A stretch of DNA of 39,578 nucleotides from Holosporaceae bacterium (GCA_031267415.1 JAIRZD010000061.1:1-39578), one strand, 5' to 3'. Counted from the stretch's first letter, positions 29,464 to 39,578 are shown. A program made the numbers and translations. The notes: a model not told the origin generated them from the letters alone.

Positions 29464-31554
29464 ATGTATTGTAAGACACATATCAAATGGAATCACGAAA
29501 CATTAAATTTTTTGGAAGCAGCGGCAGATAATTCTCTGGAACCAATATTTATTGTATCCCACGCCAGCAAAAGCCAGACATTCGAAGGCTTTGAAGAATT
29601 TGTCAACTCCATAAATTGTGAAAACATAAAAAGAAAAATAAAGAAGCTTCACATTCTCGATGCATCATATTTATATAGACATTGTATCCGCGGATTTTTG
29701 CAACTTTCGGACCCAAACGTCCATTCCATATGGTTATTAAATAATAGGGATGCAATTAAACGCATCGAATGCGAGGTGGTAATCGACAGCTGGATAGAAC
29801 AAATAAATGACGATGCGTTTCGGCACTGGCATAACAAAATAGTAGTTGATGCCTCCGGCGACAAGAATGGCACCGGAGCCATACCGGAAATCAAGCGCCT
29901 TTTGGAGGCGAACGTCGCTCTGAAAGTTGCCAAAAACAAGGGATCGGCAACTGGTTGTCTGAATTTTCTCATCGAAGAATACGCTCATACATGCGCATTT
30001 CTGAAGGATGCAGTTGTAATCTATCCACAGCCATTTTCCCAACTGATGCAGTTAATCATAGCCCATCACAACCTAAATATTACCCATTTACGATATAATC
30101 TTTCCAACAGAACCAGGAGCCGCAAGGAAATTCGCCATGACCATAAAGCGATAACCCAGGAAATTATATCCGTTCTTAGCAGCGAAGCGTTAAAGACAAA
30201 CATTTTCGCCGTGGATAAAAGAGGAGAATACATATATAAAAGCGACGCAGTCTGCGAATTGGCGGGAGACTCGCAATATGTCATAGACCCCATCGCCTGG
30301 GAAATTTCGCTGGATGTTATGAAAAAAGGCAAAAGAGCCGTGGTCGAGGAAGAATTCTCCGGGACAACCTTTGTGTCCGTTAAGGCGCCACTCATAATTA
30401 ACGGCAAGATTGGCGGCGTTATCGGTATTTCCGTAGACATTACCAGCCAAAAAAAGGCTGAACTGCTAGAATCACAGAATAACATGCAGAAGAAAATGCG
30501 ATGTTTCACGGAACAGGTAATTCACGATATTAGATCTCCGCTGGCGGCGTTGTCGATGTTTGCGAAAATATGCGCCAACATATCGGAAAATGACCGAATA
30601 ATGCTCCAAAGCATAGTTGGCAACATTGATGAAATTGCCAATGGCCTGCTGAGCAGATACAAAGAATACGATAAGCAATCTTTGCCAATCGAGAAAAAAC
30701 ATTCGAATATCCTGCTGGACCTAGTGCTGCAGGAGATGATAAAACATAAATTGAACCAACATACCAACCTGACAGTGTCTTTTGATTATGCCCCGGATCT
30801 TTCCAACAGGCACGTTTTTATAGATGGCGATGCTTTAATCTTCAATCGCATGATGTCAAATCTAATAAACAATGCCGTAGAGTCTATCCCCGGCGGCAAT
30901 GGAACTGTAAAAATAGCTTTTTCCACAAAAAATCAGCACGTTAAAATCATCGTTGCGGATAACGGCGTTGGCATGCCCCCGGAAATCGTCAACAAAATCA
31001 TGAATAATCTTGCCGTGGACAGCACCAAGGAGTGCGGATATGGAATAGGGATAAAGCAAATTACCGGCGCCGTACAGGAATTGGGAGCCACGATGCATAT
31101 TGACTCCGAAGAAAATGTCGGAACATCGATAGAAATTACGATCCCCACGGCAAATGCTCCGGGTTGGTTCCTGGATCGGCTCGCCTTGAGAAATGGAAGC
31201 CTGCTGGTAATACTGGATGACGATGTGGCCGTTCATCGCGCTTGGGAAAAGATTTTTGCAAGCCTTTCGTCCGATTTGTCGTTCAAATATTTCACACGGG
31301 GAGATGAAACCATAGATTTTATAAACTCCTACGAAGAAAAAGAGCGTATTTTTTTGCTATCGGACTACGAACTTAGAACTCCCGGATTAACGGGACTGGA
31401 TGTGATCACAAGAACATCCCTCGAAGAGCAGTCAATAATCGTAACCAATGGCTATAATCGCGCAGAGGTACAGGATTTTTCCGGGAAAACTGAGGTCAAG
31501 ATAATGCCAAAACAATATATGCAAGAAATCATAATCATCACCGTTCCGCGCTAG
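29464..31554 (+). CDS. Hybrid sensor histidine kinase (novel N-terminal region, PAS-like region, HisKA, HATPase, C-terminal receiver)
   Basis: H-box VIHDIRSPLAALS, N-box NLINNAVESIPGG, DNGVGMP, receiver LLVILDDDVAVHRAW...LLSDYELRTPGLTGLDVI...KIMPK. Confidence 0.88.
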   Translation: MYCKTHIKWNHETLNFLEAAADNSLEPIFIVSHASKSQTFEGFEEFVNSINCENIKRKIKKLHILDASYLYRHCIRGFLQLSDPNVHSIWLLNNRDAIKRIECEVVIDSWIEQINDDAFRHWHNKIVVDASGDKNGTGAIPEIKRLLEANVALKVAKNKGSATGCLNFLIEEYAHTCAFLKDAVVIYPQPFSQLMQLIIAHHNLNITHLRYNLSNRTRSRKEIRHDHKAITQEIISVLSSEALKTNIFAVDKRGEYIYKSDAVCELAGDSQYVIDPIAWEISLDVMKKGKRAVVEEEFSGTTFVSVKAPLIINGKIGGVIGISVDITSQKKAELLESQNNMQKKMRCFTEQVIHDIRSPLAALSMFAKICANISENDRIMLQSIVGNIDEIANGLLSRYKEYDKQSLPIEKKHSNILLDLVLQEMIKHKLNQHTNLTVSFDYAPDLSNRHVFIDGDALIFNRMMSNLINNAVESIPGGNGTVKIAFSTKNQHVKIIVADNGVGMPPEIVNKIMNNLAVDSTKECGYGIGIKQITGAVQELGATMHIDSEENVGTSIEITIPTANAPGWFLDRLALRNGSLLVILDDDVAVHRAWEKIFASLSSDLSFKYFTRGDETIDFINSYEEKERIFLLSDYELRTPGLTGLDVITRTSLEEQSIIVTNGYNRAEVQDFSGKTEVKIMPKQYMQEIIIITVPR

Positions 31555-31599
31555 TCGAATGCATGTTACAATGCCAGGCATTGTGTTTTGGTGTAAAAA

Positions 31600-32982
31600 A
31601 TGAGTGTCACTTGCAATTCGGCTATAATACTAGCCGGAGGAAGCGGTAGGCGGCTTAGGTCTTCGCTTCCAAAAGCGTTCCATAAAATAGGCGGACTATC
31701 TATGTTGGACCACGTGATAAAATCTGCCCTGGAAGCCGGGGTAGATGACATTACGGCGGTAATTAATCCAGCGCACGAAGTTTTTCTTCGGTCGGGGGAA
31801 TTCCGGGAAAAAGTTTCCGTTGCCCATCAGGCTATTCCCAAAGGCACCGGCGACGGCGCAAGGTGCGGCGCTGTAAATATAAAGTCTTCTGCCAGCGAAT
31901 TTGCCTATCTGTTGTATGCAGATATTCCACTCATTTCCAGCGATACACTGAAGAAATTAGCCCGGCTGGCCGGCGAATGCGAGCGAACGGCGGTGGTCGT
32001 GGTGGCCCAGGCCCAGGATGCCGCCGACTCCAGCGCGTTGGGAAAACTGGAACCGGCCGATGCCGAGGGCTTCCTGAAAAGTATCATCGAGTCCCAGGAC
32101 TCCGACCTGGCCGCTACGCCTGCATGCTTTCTTCCATTCTGTAACGCCGGACTGCTGGTACGGAAAGATTTACTGCTGGATTTCCTGGAAAAACTAGTCC
32201 CCAGTCCGGCCACCGGCGAGCTCTATGTCACCGGCATCGTAGAATATGCCTACAATGCAGGATATTTGTGCCGATATCATGTGGCAGACGCCGAGGAGCT
32301 ACTGGGAGCCAATACCTGCGCTGATTTTGCGATGCTGGAGAAGAATTTTCAGCAGAGAATGCGGAAAAAACATCTGGATGCCGGAGTTATTATGCGGGCT
32401 CCGGAAACGGTGTTTTTTTCCTTCGATACCGTCATCGAACATGATGTAATCATAAATCCATATGTGGTGTTTGGTCGCCATGTGCACCTAAAGCGCGGAT
32501 CCATAATTGAATCTTTTTGTTCCATCGACGGAAGTGAAGTTGAAGCGGCCACCATCGGGCCATTTGCGAGACTAAGATCCGGCAGCAAAATTCATGCTGG
32601 AGCCAGAATCGGAAATTTTGTTGAGATAAAAAACAGCGATATCGCCGAAAAAACAAAAGTCAATCACCTTAGCTATGTGGGGGACAGCGATGTGGGCGAA
32701 GGTTGCAACATAGGCGCCGGTGTCATAACCTGCAACTACGATGGATTCCAAAAACACAGAACCAGCATTGAGAAAAATGTTTTCGTTGGATCAAACGCTG
32801 CCCTGGTGGCTCCGCTGCGGATACAGGCAAATGCAATTGTTGCTGCCGGCAGTATTATTACCGATTCTGTCGAGCCAGATACGCTGGCCATCGCCAGATC
32901 TCGCCAAAAAAATATTTCGGACGGAGCCGTAAATTTTAGGAATAAAAAAAACAAAGCAAAGGAAAAAACATGTGCGGAATAG
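31600..32982 (+). CDS. glmU: Bifunctional GlmU
   Basis: AIILAGGSGRRLRSSLPKAFHKIGG; left-handed helix domain GSKIHAGARIGNFVEIKNSDI...YVGDSDVGEGCNIGAGVITCNYDG. Confidence 0.97.
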   Translation: MSVTCNSAIILAGGSGRRLRSSLPKAFHKIGGLSMLDHVIKSALEAGVDDITAVINPAHEVFLRSGEFREKVSVAHQAIPKGTGDGARCGAVNIKSSASEFAYLLYADIPLISSDTLKKLARLAGECERTAVVVVAQAQDAADSSALGKLEPADAEGFLKSIIESQDSDLAATPACFLPFCNAGLLVRKDLLLDFLEKLVPSPATGELYVTGIVEYAYNAGYLCRYHVADAEELLGANTCADFAMLEKNFQQRMRKKHLDAGVIMRAPETVFFSFDTVIEHDVIINPYVVFGRHVHLKRGSIIESFCSIDGSEVEAATIGPFARLRSGSKIHAGARIGNFVEIKNSDIAEKTKVNHLSYVGDSDVGEGCNIGAGVITCNYDGFQKHRTSIEKNVFVGSNAALVAPLRIQANAIVAAGSIITDSVEPDTLAIARSRQKNISDGAVNFRNKKNKAKEKTCAE

Positions 32983-34745
32983 TTGGAATACTCGGGAAAT
33001 CAGGTGAAAACGTCCTTCCGTCCCTACTTAACAGCCTCGAGAAATTGGAATACCGCGGCTATGATTCCACTGGAATAGCCCTGAGCAACGGGGATGGTGG
33101 TTCGATTATCCGGGTAAGGTCAGCCGGCAAACTTTTCAATCTCAAGGAAAAGCTGCAGAATATGGAGGTATCAGGTAGTATCGGCATAGGTCATACCCGC
33201 TGGGCGACCCACGGAGAACCAAGTGAAAAGAATGCTCATCCCATGATTTCCACCAATCTGGCGGTGGTGCACAACGGCATAGTGGAAAACTATAAAAAGC
33301 TGAAATTTTCGCTGGAAAATGACGGCTATATCTTTACTTCCGACACCGATACCGAGGTGATAGCGCATCTTATTCAGCGGGAGCTGTTCAACGATTTTTC
33401 GCCGGTGGAGGCGGTGCAGCGCTGCCTGTCTGTAATGGATGGCGCCCTTGCCATTGCCGTCGTTTTTGCCGATCATAAAAAAATAGTGGCCGCGCGCCGT
33501 AAAGGTTCTCTGGTGATCGGATTTGGGGAACACGTAATGTGCGTTGGCTCCGACATCGGCACCATATCACAGCTCTGTCAAGAAGTATCATATCCGGAAG
33601 ATACCGATATCATTGAAATCTCCGAAAACGATGCCGTATTTTTTGGGGCAAATTTTCAGAAGGTCGATCGCCCGAAACATGAGGTAGAGCACGATCCCTG
33701 CCATGAATTGGCAGAAACGTATTCTCATTTTACATTGCAGGAGATAATGGATCAGCCATCGGCCATTCGCAAAACAATGCTGTATAACCAAAATAAAATA
33801 GACGAATCCATCCTCGAAGGCGTCAATACCATACTCATTCTGGCCTGCGGCACTTCCTATCACGCCGGCATGGTGGCGAAATATTGGTTCGAGTATTTTC
33901 TGAAGATCCAGACAAACGTTGAAATTGCCTCGGAATTTAGGTATCGAAGCCCAATCATAGCTGATGGAACGCTGGTAATATCCATATCGCAGTCCGGGGA
34001 GACCATAGATACGCTGGCAGCCCTGGAATATGCCAGCAGTAACGGCAATTGCAAGACCGTCGCCATTGTGAACGTAAAAAACAGCTCCACCGATAGATCG
34101 TCCAATGTCGTTTACTATGCAGAGGCTGGCGTAGAGAGGGGCGTAGCTTCCACCAAAGCCTTCACAGCGCAATTGACCATCCTGGCCAGCCTGGCGTTTT
34201 GCAGGAATTGGTTTCTGAGACAGCAATTGCAAAATATTCCCACCATATGCGAAGCCGCCCTGAGCATAGGCGACGAAACACGCGAGGTGGCACGCATTAT
34301 CAGTAAAAGCTCCAGCGCCATATATCTGGGACGCGGCAATTTATATCCGATAGCGCTGGAAGGCGCCCTCAAGCTAAAAGAAATATCCTATATTCATGCG
34401 GAAGGATTTGCAGCCGGAGAAATGAAGCATGGTCCCATAGCTCTCATCGATGAGCGCATGCCGGTATTGTTTCTGTGTCCTCATAATGAATTATTCGAAA
34501 AAACTTTTTCCAACATGCAGGAAGTTTTGGCCCGGGGCAAAAATATCATAGCTATCACCGACGCAGAAGGGGAAAAAAATTTGCCCAGCGATGTACGTCG
34601 ATTGGTTTTGCCAACCGTGTGCTCGGCCGTCGCTCCAATTATTTACTCCATTCCTTTGCAGTTGCTAGCATACTACACGGCGCTGGAACTAGGCACCGAT
34701 GTGGATCGGCCACGCAATCTCGCCAAATCTGTAACGGTGGAATGA
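32970..34745 (+). CDS. glmS: Glutamine-fructose-6-phosphate aminotransferase
   Basis: MCGIVGILG, LEYRGYDSTGIA, GHTRWATHGEPSEKNAHP, SQSGETIDTLAAL, RPRNLAKSVTVE; overlaps the glmU 3' end by 13 nt. Confidence 0.98.
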   Translation: MCGIVGILGKSGENVLPSLLNSLEKLEYRGYDSTGIALSNGDGGSIIRVRSAGKLFNLKEKLQNMEVSGSIGIGHTRWATHGEPSEKNAHPMISTNLAVVHNGIVENYKKLKFSLENDGYIFTSDTDTEVIAHLIQRELFNDFSPVEAVQRCLSVMDGALAIAVVFADHKKIVAARRKGSLVIGFGEHVMCVGSDIGTISQLCQEVSYPEDTDIIEISENDAVFFGANFQKVDRPKHEVEHDPCHELAETYSHFTLQEIMDQPSAIRKTMLYNQNKIDESILEGVNTILILACGTSYHAGMVAKYWFEYFLKIQTNVEIASEFRYRSPIIADGTLVISISQSGETIDTLAALEYASSNGNCKTVAIVNVKNSSTDRSSNVVYYAEAGVERGVASTKAFTAQLTILASLAFCRNWFLRQQLQNIPTICEAALSIGDETREVARIISKSSSAIYLGRGNLYPIALEGALKLKEISYIHAEGFAAGEMKHGPIALIDERMPVLFLCPHNELFEKTFSNMQEVLARGKNIIAITDAEGEKNLPSDVRRLVLPTVCSAVAPIIYSIPLQLLAYYTALELGTDVDRPRNLAKSVTVE

Positions 34746-34982
34746 CGAACCGCGAGGCAGTTGTGTGGCAAAATATGCTGAACATGTGTATCCATAGTTT
34801 TTTTGCCCAAATGCGCGATAATTAATCATTGATTCACGTTTTTTTATTAACATGGAGTCAAGTCTCCAAATGACGGCTGCTTTTAGCAGCTGATGGATTT
34901 GCAAGCGGAGATATTTTATATTATGGTCCCCTCAGAAGAGGTTATCGATGTCGGGGAAGTTCAATCTAGGTTGGAGAATGTG

Positions 34983-36311
34983 ATGAGTACTGATATTTCC
35001 GGGTTTCCAGAATTTTTGCCCGACGAACAGATCGCCTTCAATGAGGTTGTTGATAAAATTAGGGCCCAGTTTGAATTGTTTGGATTTATTCCGATGGATA
35101 CGCCGGCGGTGGAACGGGTGGAAACGCTGTTGGCCAAGGGTAACGATAGTGAAATTTATGGAATATACCGATTGGCAGATCCGGAGGCCAAAAAGGATCT
35201 GGCTCTGCGATTTGATCTTACTGTTCCATTGGCCCGTTACATTGCTTCCCGCCATAGTAATCTGATATTTCCACACAAGAGATACCAGATATCGCCGGTG
35301 TGGAGGGGTGAGCGACCGCAGCAGGGCAGATATCGGCAATTTTACCAATGTGATGTGGACATAATCGGCAACGGGAAGCTTTCGTTGGCCCATGACGCTG
35401 AAATTATCCTATTAATCGTGGAAACCATAAAATTATTGGGAATCCAGAACTTCTCGGCCAAGATCAACAATAGAAAAATGCTCTGGGGATTTTTGAAAAA
35501 TGTCGCTCCTGAGCAAAACATCGGCGGGGTAGTGAAGATTCTCGACAAGGCAGGAAGGCCGATTTCCGAGGAGTCCATTAGTGGCCTTTTGGGGCAGGGA
35601 ATGACCAGGGAAAACATCGAGAAACTCAGCAATTTCATCGACGCCGTGGATCGGAAGGGGGACATCTGCGAGACCATTAAATGGCTGTATTCCATAAAGC
35701 AAAATGAGGAATTTCTGAAGGGCGTAGCCGAGTTGGAGGAGATTTTCCAGTTGCTGAGAAAATGGGGACTGGATGAGAAATATCTGAAACTTTCAGCTCG
35801 CCTTGCCCGGGGACTAAATTACTACACCGGAACAGTTTTTGAGGTAACCTTCGACGGCATAGACGATTATGGAAGCATTGCAGGGGGCGGAAGGTACGAT
35901 AATTTAACATCGATTCTGTCGGGAGATAAGGTATTCCCGGGAGTGGGCGCTTCCATCGGGGTTTCCCGGCTGGCACCTAAACTTTTTGAACTTGGATTGC
36001 TGTCCCGGGAAAGATCAACCACGGCCGAGCTGCTGGTAACCGTGCAGAATAGGGAATTTATTAATAGCTACATGCGAATAGCCAATAAATTCAGAAAACT
36101 TGGGGTAAAAACGGAAGTATATCTGGAGAAAAAAAATCTTGGAGCCCAGATGACCTACGCAAATCGCAAGGGATTCCGCCATGTTCTCATCGCCAATGAT
36201 AGCGAACTGCTGGACTACAAGGCAATCATCAGAAATCTGGTAACCAAGGGACAAACGGTCATAAGGACCGAGTTCATAGGATCAGAGGTGCTGGATCTGC
36301 TGCGTGGATAG
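34983..36311 (+). CDS. hisS: Histidyl-tRNA synthetase
   Basis: LALRFDLTVPLARYIA, SPVWRGERPQQGRYRQFYQCDVDIIG, LARGLNYYTGTVFEV. Start chosen at MSTDISGFPEFLP; tracked ORF begins at 34893. Confidence 0.93.
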   Translation: MSTDISGFPEFLPDEQIAFNEVVDKIRAQFELFGFIPMDTPAVERVETLLAKGNDSEIYGIYRLADPEAKKDLALRFDLTVPLARYIASRHSNLIFPHKRYQISPVWRGERPQQGRYRQFYQCDVDIIGNGKLSLAHDAEIILLIVETIKLLGIQNFSAKINNRKMLWGFLKNVAPEQNIGGVVKILDKAGRPISEESISGLLGQGMTRENIEKLSNFIDAVDRKGDICETIKWLYSIKQNEEFLKGVAELEEIFQLLRKWGLDEKYLKLSARLARGLNYYTGTVFEVTFDGIDDYGSIAGGGRYDNLTSILSGDKVFPGVGASIGVSRLAPKLFELGLLSRERSTTAELLVTVQNREFINSYMRIANKFRKLGVKTEVYLEKKNLGAQMTYANRKGFRHVLIANDSELLDYKAIIRNLVTKGQTVIRTEFIGSEVLDLLRG

Positions 36312-37047
36312 GGCTGTGTCGGGGAGGTATATACATGCCAGGGCCATCCAGGGGAACGAGGGAGTAAGTATCTGTGCAGTCGGGGTCCCGGATGGGGATT
36401 TAACCCACATCGCGGATCAAATATTGGCGCCGGAGGAAAGTATTCGCTTCCGATCTTCTGGAGATCGCGCGAGAATTAGTTACATTGCCGGACGATTAGC
36501 CGCCAAGATGGCAGCCGACGCCTTTTTGCAAATGCCATCCCTACGGGACATATGCATACGTAATGGACTGCAGGGCAATCCACTGCTGTTGCATAAAGAT
36601 TACGACGTAACCCTGAGCCATAGCAAATACTTGGCCGTCTCTCTATGTCATCTACGAGATATCATCCTGGGCGTCGATGTTGAATACATTGATAACCTCC
36701 GGCAAAAAAAAATCGTCGATTCAATTTTTTTCAGACGCAATGGAGTCCATTTTGAAAATTCGCCGACGGGAAACTGTGTTTTATGGACTCTGCTGGAAGC
36801 AACAGCCAAATACCTGAAGACCGGGATACCTAGAAATAACTCCGAGATCTTCGATGTGGAATCATCCGAAATAATTGGAAATGGAGTTCTGTTGAGTAAC
36901 TTAAAATATTTCCCATCCATGACAGCAGTATCAATGGTTTATGAGAAAACGGTGATATCCATATGCGCATCCAGAGCTGTGCCACACAGTTGCTTTAGCC
37001 AACTTCTGCTGGATCCTGAAGTTGGAAAAATTATAAACACAACATGA
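36304..37047 (+). CDS. Sfp-type 4'-phosphopantetheinyl transferase
   Basis: VTLSHSKYLAVSLC, ILGVDVEYID, LWTLLEATAKYLKTGI match the three PPTase motif regions. Confidence 0.8.
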   Translation: MDRAVSGRYIHARAIQGNEGVSICAVGVPDGDLTHIADQILAPEESIRFRSSGDRARISYIAGRLAAKMAADAFLQMPSLRDICIRNGLQGNPLLLHKDYDVTLSHSKYLAVSLCHLRDIILGVDVEYIDNLRQKKIVDSIFFRRNGVHFENSPTGNCVLWTLLEATAKYLKTGIPRNNSEIFDVESSEIIGNGVLLSNLKYFPSMTAVSMVYEKTVISICASRAVPHSCFSQLLLDPEVGKIINTT

Positions 37048-37066
37048 TCACCACATAAAAGGCCAT

Positions 37067-37432
37067 CTAGAGGTTCCCGGCGGCCGGCAGGTCAACATTT
37101 TGGATATGCCGTGGAATCCAATGTTCTGCGACAAGGATCACGTCGAATCTGAGCTCGCTATCGGCCAGGCGCGGATTTCTCCGGAGAAATACCAGAGAAG
37201 CCTGCCGGATCCGGTTCATTTGCTTTGGATTAATGGCCAGGAAACATTTTTCGACGTTTTTACGGGCTTTTACCTCCACAAATACGACCGTGTTCCCCCT
37301 TTTGGCAATGATGTCGATTTCTCCGCAGGCAGTTTTATAGCGCCGCTCCAGAATGCGGTACCCCTTAAGATAGAGGAGCGCAATGGCCACGAACTCTCCA
37401 AGATGCCCTTTATATTTGGTGTGCATGGTCAT
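37067..37432 (-). CDS. YraN family protein (UPF0102)
   Basis: KGHLGEFVAIALLYLKGYRILERRYKTACGEIDIIAKRGNTVVFVEVKAR. Start ATG 37432 overlaps the upstream ABC ATPase stop (TGATG). Confidence 0.93.
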   Translation of the reverse strand: MTMHTKYKGHLGEFVAIALLYLKGYRILERRYKTACGEIDIIAKRGNTVVFVEVKARKNVEKCFLAINPKQMNRIRQASLVFLRRNPRLADSELRFDVILVAEHWIPRHIQNVDLPAAGNL

Positions 37433-38646
37433 CACATCGCGAGTACTATGCCATTTTCTGGCTTCCAGTAGAGAAACACCTCGTCTTCCCATTGGATAGG
37501 GCGCTCGGCAGCCCGGACCAGATTCGCGACGGTGGCAAGAATTTTTGTGCCGGACGGCAGTATCACGTGATATATGGACACGTCTCCGAGGTATACGATG
37601 TCCTCGACAACACCGCTGGTCCAATTGTGGTCTCCGGGAGGCGGAGTGGTGGTCAGCATCACCTTTTCCGGTCGAATGGCTACGCTGATTTGGGCGCCAA
37701 CCGGAACCGCAGCGGAGTGAGTTATGTAGAGATTTTTTTCCATCATGGTGGACTTAACAATCACGTGATCCGACTGCTCTTCCACCAAAATTCCGTCGAA
37801 AAGATTTACGGACCCTATGAAATTTGCCACGTATTTGGAATTGGGATACTCGTATATCTCCGTCGGGCCGCCCACCTGCAGGATACGTCCTTCGTTCATG
37901 AGACCAATGCGGGTGGACATGGTCATGGCCTCCTCCTGATCATGGGAAACCATGATGAAGGTTACGCCGACCTTTTCTTGAATGTTGACCAGCTCCAGCT
38001 GGGTCTGTTCCCGCAGTTTTTTGTCCAGGGCAGCCATGGGCTCGTCCAGCAGCACCAGCTTAGGATGTTTCACCAGGCTACGGGCCAGCGCAACCCGCTG
38101 CATTTCACCACCGGACAGCTGGTATGGCATTCTTTTTTCGTATCCCTTCATTTGTACCAGTTCCAGATAGGCTCCGACGCGGTCGCTGATCTCTGACTTG
38201 TGCATACCTTCCTGGATAAGGCCGAAGGCAATATTTTGTTCCACGGTCATGTGTGGGAATAGGGCATAGGACTGAAACACCATGCTAACCGGCCGCTTGT
38301 AGGGAGGAGTATTGGTCATGTCGACGCCGTCAATGAAGATTTTCCCCTCCGTCGGCGATTCAAACCCGGCCAACATCCGCAGCAATGTGGATTTACCACA
38401 GCCAGAACGGCCCAGCAACGAAAATAATTCCCCTTTATATATCGACAGGGAAACATTATTGACAGCAAGGCGTTCGTTGAAGGTTTTTGTGAGGTTGCTG
38501 ATTGTCACGTAGGGCTGCAATTTCGGATCCTGCCAGGGTTCTAGCTTGCTGAGATGCTTCGTCGGCGCAGCCATTTTTTTCTCCGTCTCCATCTGCAGAT
38601 ACATAATAGTGGTGAGGAGGATACAGCAGCCATCGGAATATTGCAA
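37432..38646 (-). CDS. Spermidine/putrescine-type ABC transporter ATP-binding protein (PotA/PotG-like)
   Basis: [53 protein letters not shown]-terminal TOBE-like region. Confidence 0.93.
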   Translation of the reverse strand: MQYSDGCCILLTTIMYLQMETEKKMAAPTKHLSKLEPWQDPKLQPYVTISNLTKTFNERLAVNNVSLSIYKGELFSLLGRSGCGKSTLLRMLAGFESPTEGKIFIDGVDMTNTPPYKRPVSMVFQSYALFPHMTVEQNIAFGLIQEGMHKSEISDRVGAYLELVQMKGYEKRMPYQLSGGEMQRVALARSLVKHPKLVLLDEPMAALDKKLREQTQLELVNIQEKVGVTFIMVSHDQEEAMTMSTRIGLMNEGRILQVGGPTEIYEYPNSKYVANFIGSVNLFDGILVEEQSDHVIVKSTMMEKNLYITHSAAVPVGAQISVAIRPEKVMLTTTPPPGDHNWTSGVVEDIVYLGDVSIYHVILPSGTKILATVANLVRAAERPIQWEDEVFLYWKPENGIVLAM

Positions 38647-38854
38647 GAATTCGAGCAGGTTATGGAGTGTCCAATAATTGTGGCGCCGGAGAAAGATACT
38701 TTACGACGAAGGGTGAACAAAATAAAGCGCCAGGACATAGCGGGAAAAGCTTTCCTTTTCCAGCGTTCCCCAAAAAATCGGAATAGTTTTTTCGAATTGG
38801 ACTTGCATATTAGTAAAATTTTAACCGCAGACATGTAGCATCGCTATTATAACT

Positions 38855-39442
38855 TTGGTGATGCAAATGAGCAATAAATGTAGCGATATACATAACTTAG
38901 TGGGAAAAATACTGCTGTCTACGCCGTCTATTTCCAATGAATACCTGAACAAGTCCATGGTTTACATTTGCAGCCATGACAAGAGCGGAGCCATGGGGAT
39001 CGTTGTAAACAAGCTGATTCCCAACACGAGCATCAAGGATATTTTTGATAAGCTAAACATAAGCTCCAGTGGCTTTGAGAATTTCGATACGTATTTTGGG
39101 GGCGCTGAGGAAATAAATCGCTGCTTTATACTACATTCTGACGATTATTTGGCTTCCGAAAGCACGGTAATCAGCAATAACGTAGCTTTGACCATAAACG
39201 CCGACATAATTCGACTTATAAGCTCCAGCGGTCATGGACCAGAGAAAAAAATACTTTGCATGGGGTGCTGTCTCTGGGATCCGGATCAACTGGAAAACGA
39301 GGTCGCTTCCAGCTACTGGATTCCCATTGAAGCGGACGAAGCTCTGATTTTTGGAGATCCGAAGGTCGACAAATGGAGCAAAGCTCTGCTGAAAATAGGA
39401 TTCCAGACGAATCTATTCATGGATGTGCACGGCAATGCCTAG
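38855..39442 (+). CDS. YqgE/AlgH family protein (UPF0301)
   Basis: GKILLSTPSISNEYLNKSMVYICSHDKSGAMGIVVNK, YFGGAEEINRCFILHS. Confidence 0.92.
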   Translation: MVMQMSNKCSDIHNLVGKILLSTPSISNEYLNKSMVYICSHDKSGAMGIVVNKLIPNTSIKDIFDKLNISSSGFENFDTYFGGAEEINRCFILHSDDYLASESTVISNNVALTINADIIRLISSSGHGPEKKILCMGCCLWDPDQLENEVASSYWIPIEADEALIFGDPKVDKWSKALLKIGFQTNLFMDVHGNA

Positions 39443-39450
39443 ACGTCCCG

Positions 39451-39462
39451 AAAAAGAAGTCT
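39451..39462. repeat. Element-end remnant abutting copy 6
   Basis: AAAAAGAAGTCT-ATT-AGACTTC: an outward end separated by 3 bp from the start of copy 6. Confidence 0.55.
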
Positions 39463-39465
39463 ATT

Positions 39466-39578
39466 AGACTTCTTTCGAAACAAAGATATTTCGAGGAATT
39501 TATAGGAGCATACGGAGCGCAGGACCGCAGTGTACATGTGGTACATGAGGATCCGAGCACCGAAGCGACGCAGAAATT
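39466..39578 (+). mobile_element. 144-bp MITE/RPE-like element, copy 6, truncated by window end
   Basis: AGACTTCTTTCGAAACAAAGATATTTCGAGG... identical in layout to other copies; window ends before the right TIR. Confidence 0.92.

Noticed and set aside
37433-37624. N-terminal extension of the YraN ORF
   Set aside because: Overlaps the ABC ATPase coding sequence; ATG at 37432 overlapping its stop is more natural.
38554-38838. 94-aa plus-strand and 97-aa minus-strand ORFs before yqgE
   Set aside because: They overlap each other and the start of the ABC ATPase, with no recognisable motif.

Overview
This 39.6-kb window is mostly a bacterial housekeeping chromosome, alphaproteobacterial in flavour. 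No phage, CRISPR array, rRNA or transposase ORF was seen. Recognisable genes are lon, clpX, comEC, plsY, dprA, a Trm112-like gene, rho, lpxK, rpiB, glyA, nusB, a folK-folP fusion, valS, an RNase D-like gene, efp, glmU, glmS, hisS, an Sfp-type PPTase, yraN, a potA/potG-like ATPase and yqgE/algH, plus tRNA-Leu(CAG) and tRNA-Gln(TTG). Four things stand out. (1) A 144-bp, transposase-less element with about 17-bp perfect terminal inverted repeats is present in five full copies and one copy cut by the window end, with several solo-end remnants. (2) One copy sits in frame inside the signal-peptide coding region of a secreted-protein gene. The element plus an AAT target duplication adds exactly 49 codons, and intact paralogs give the empty site. 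This resembles Rickettsia palindromic elements in behaviour. (3) A very long minus-strand ORF (2970 to beyond position 1, at least 990 codons) is missing from the supplied ORF track because it runs off the window. It predicts a secreted, acidic, low-complexity, Cys-motif protein. (4) Three tandem secreted paralogs of unknown function have near-identical promoters and terminators and share a short GYVK-type motif with the giant ORF. A small Flp-type pilin gene is also absent from the ORF track. All calls come from reading the sequence by eye; no database search was run.
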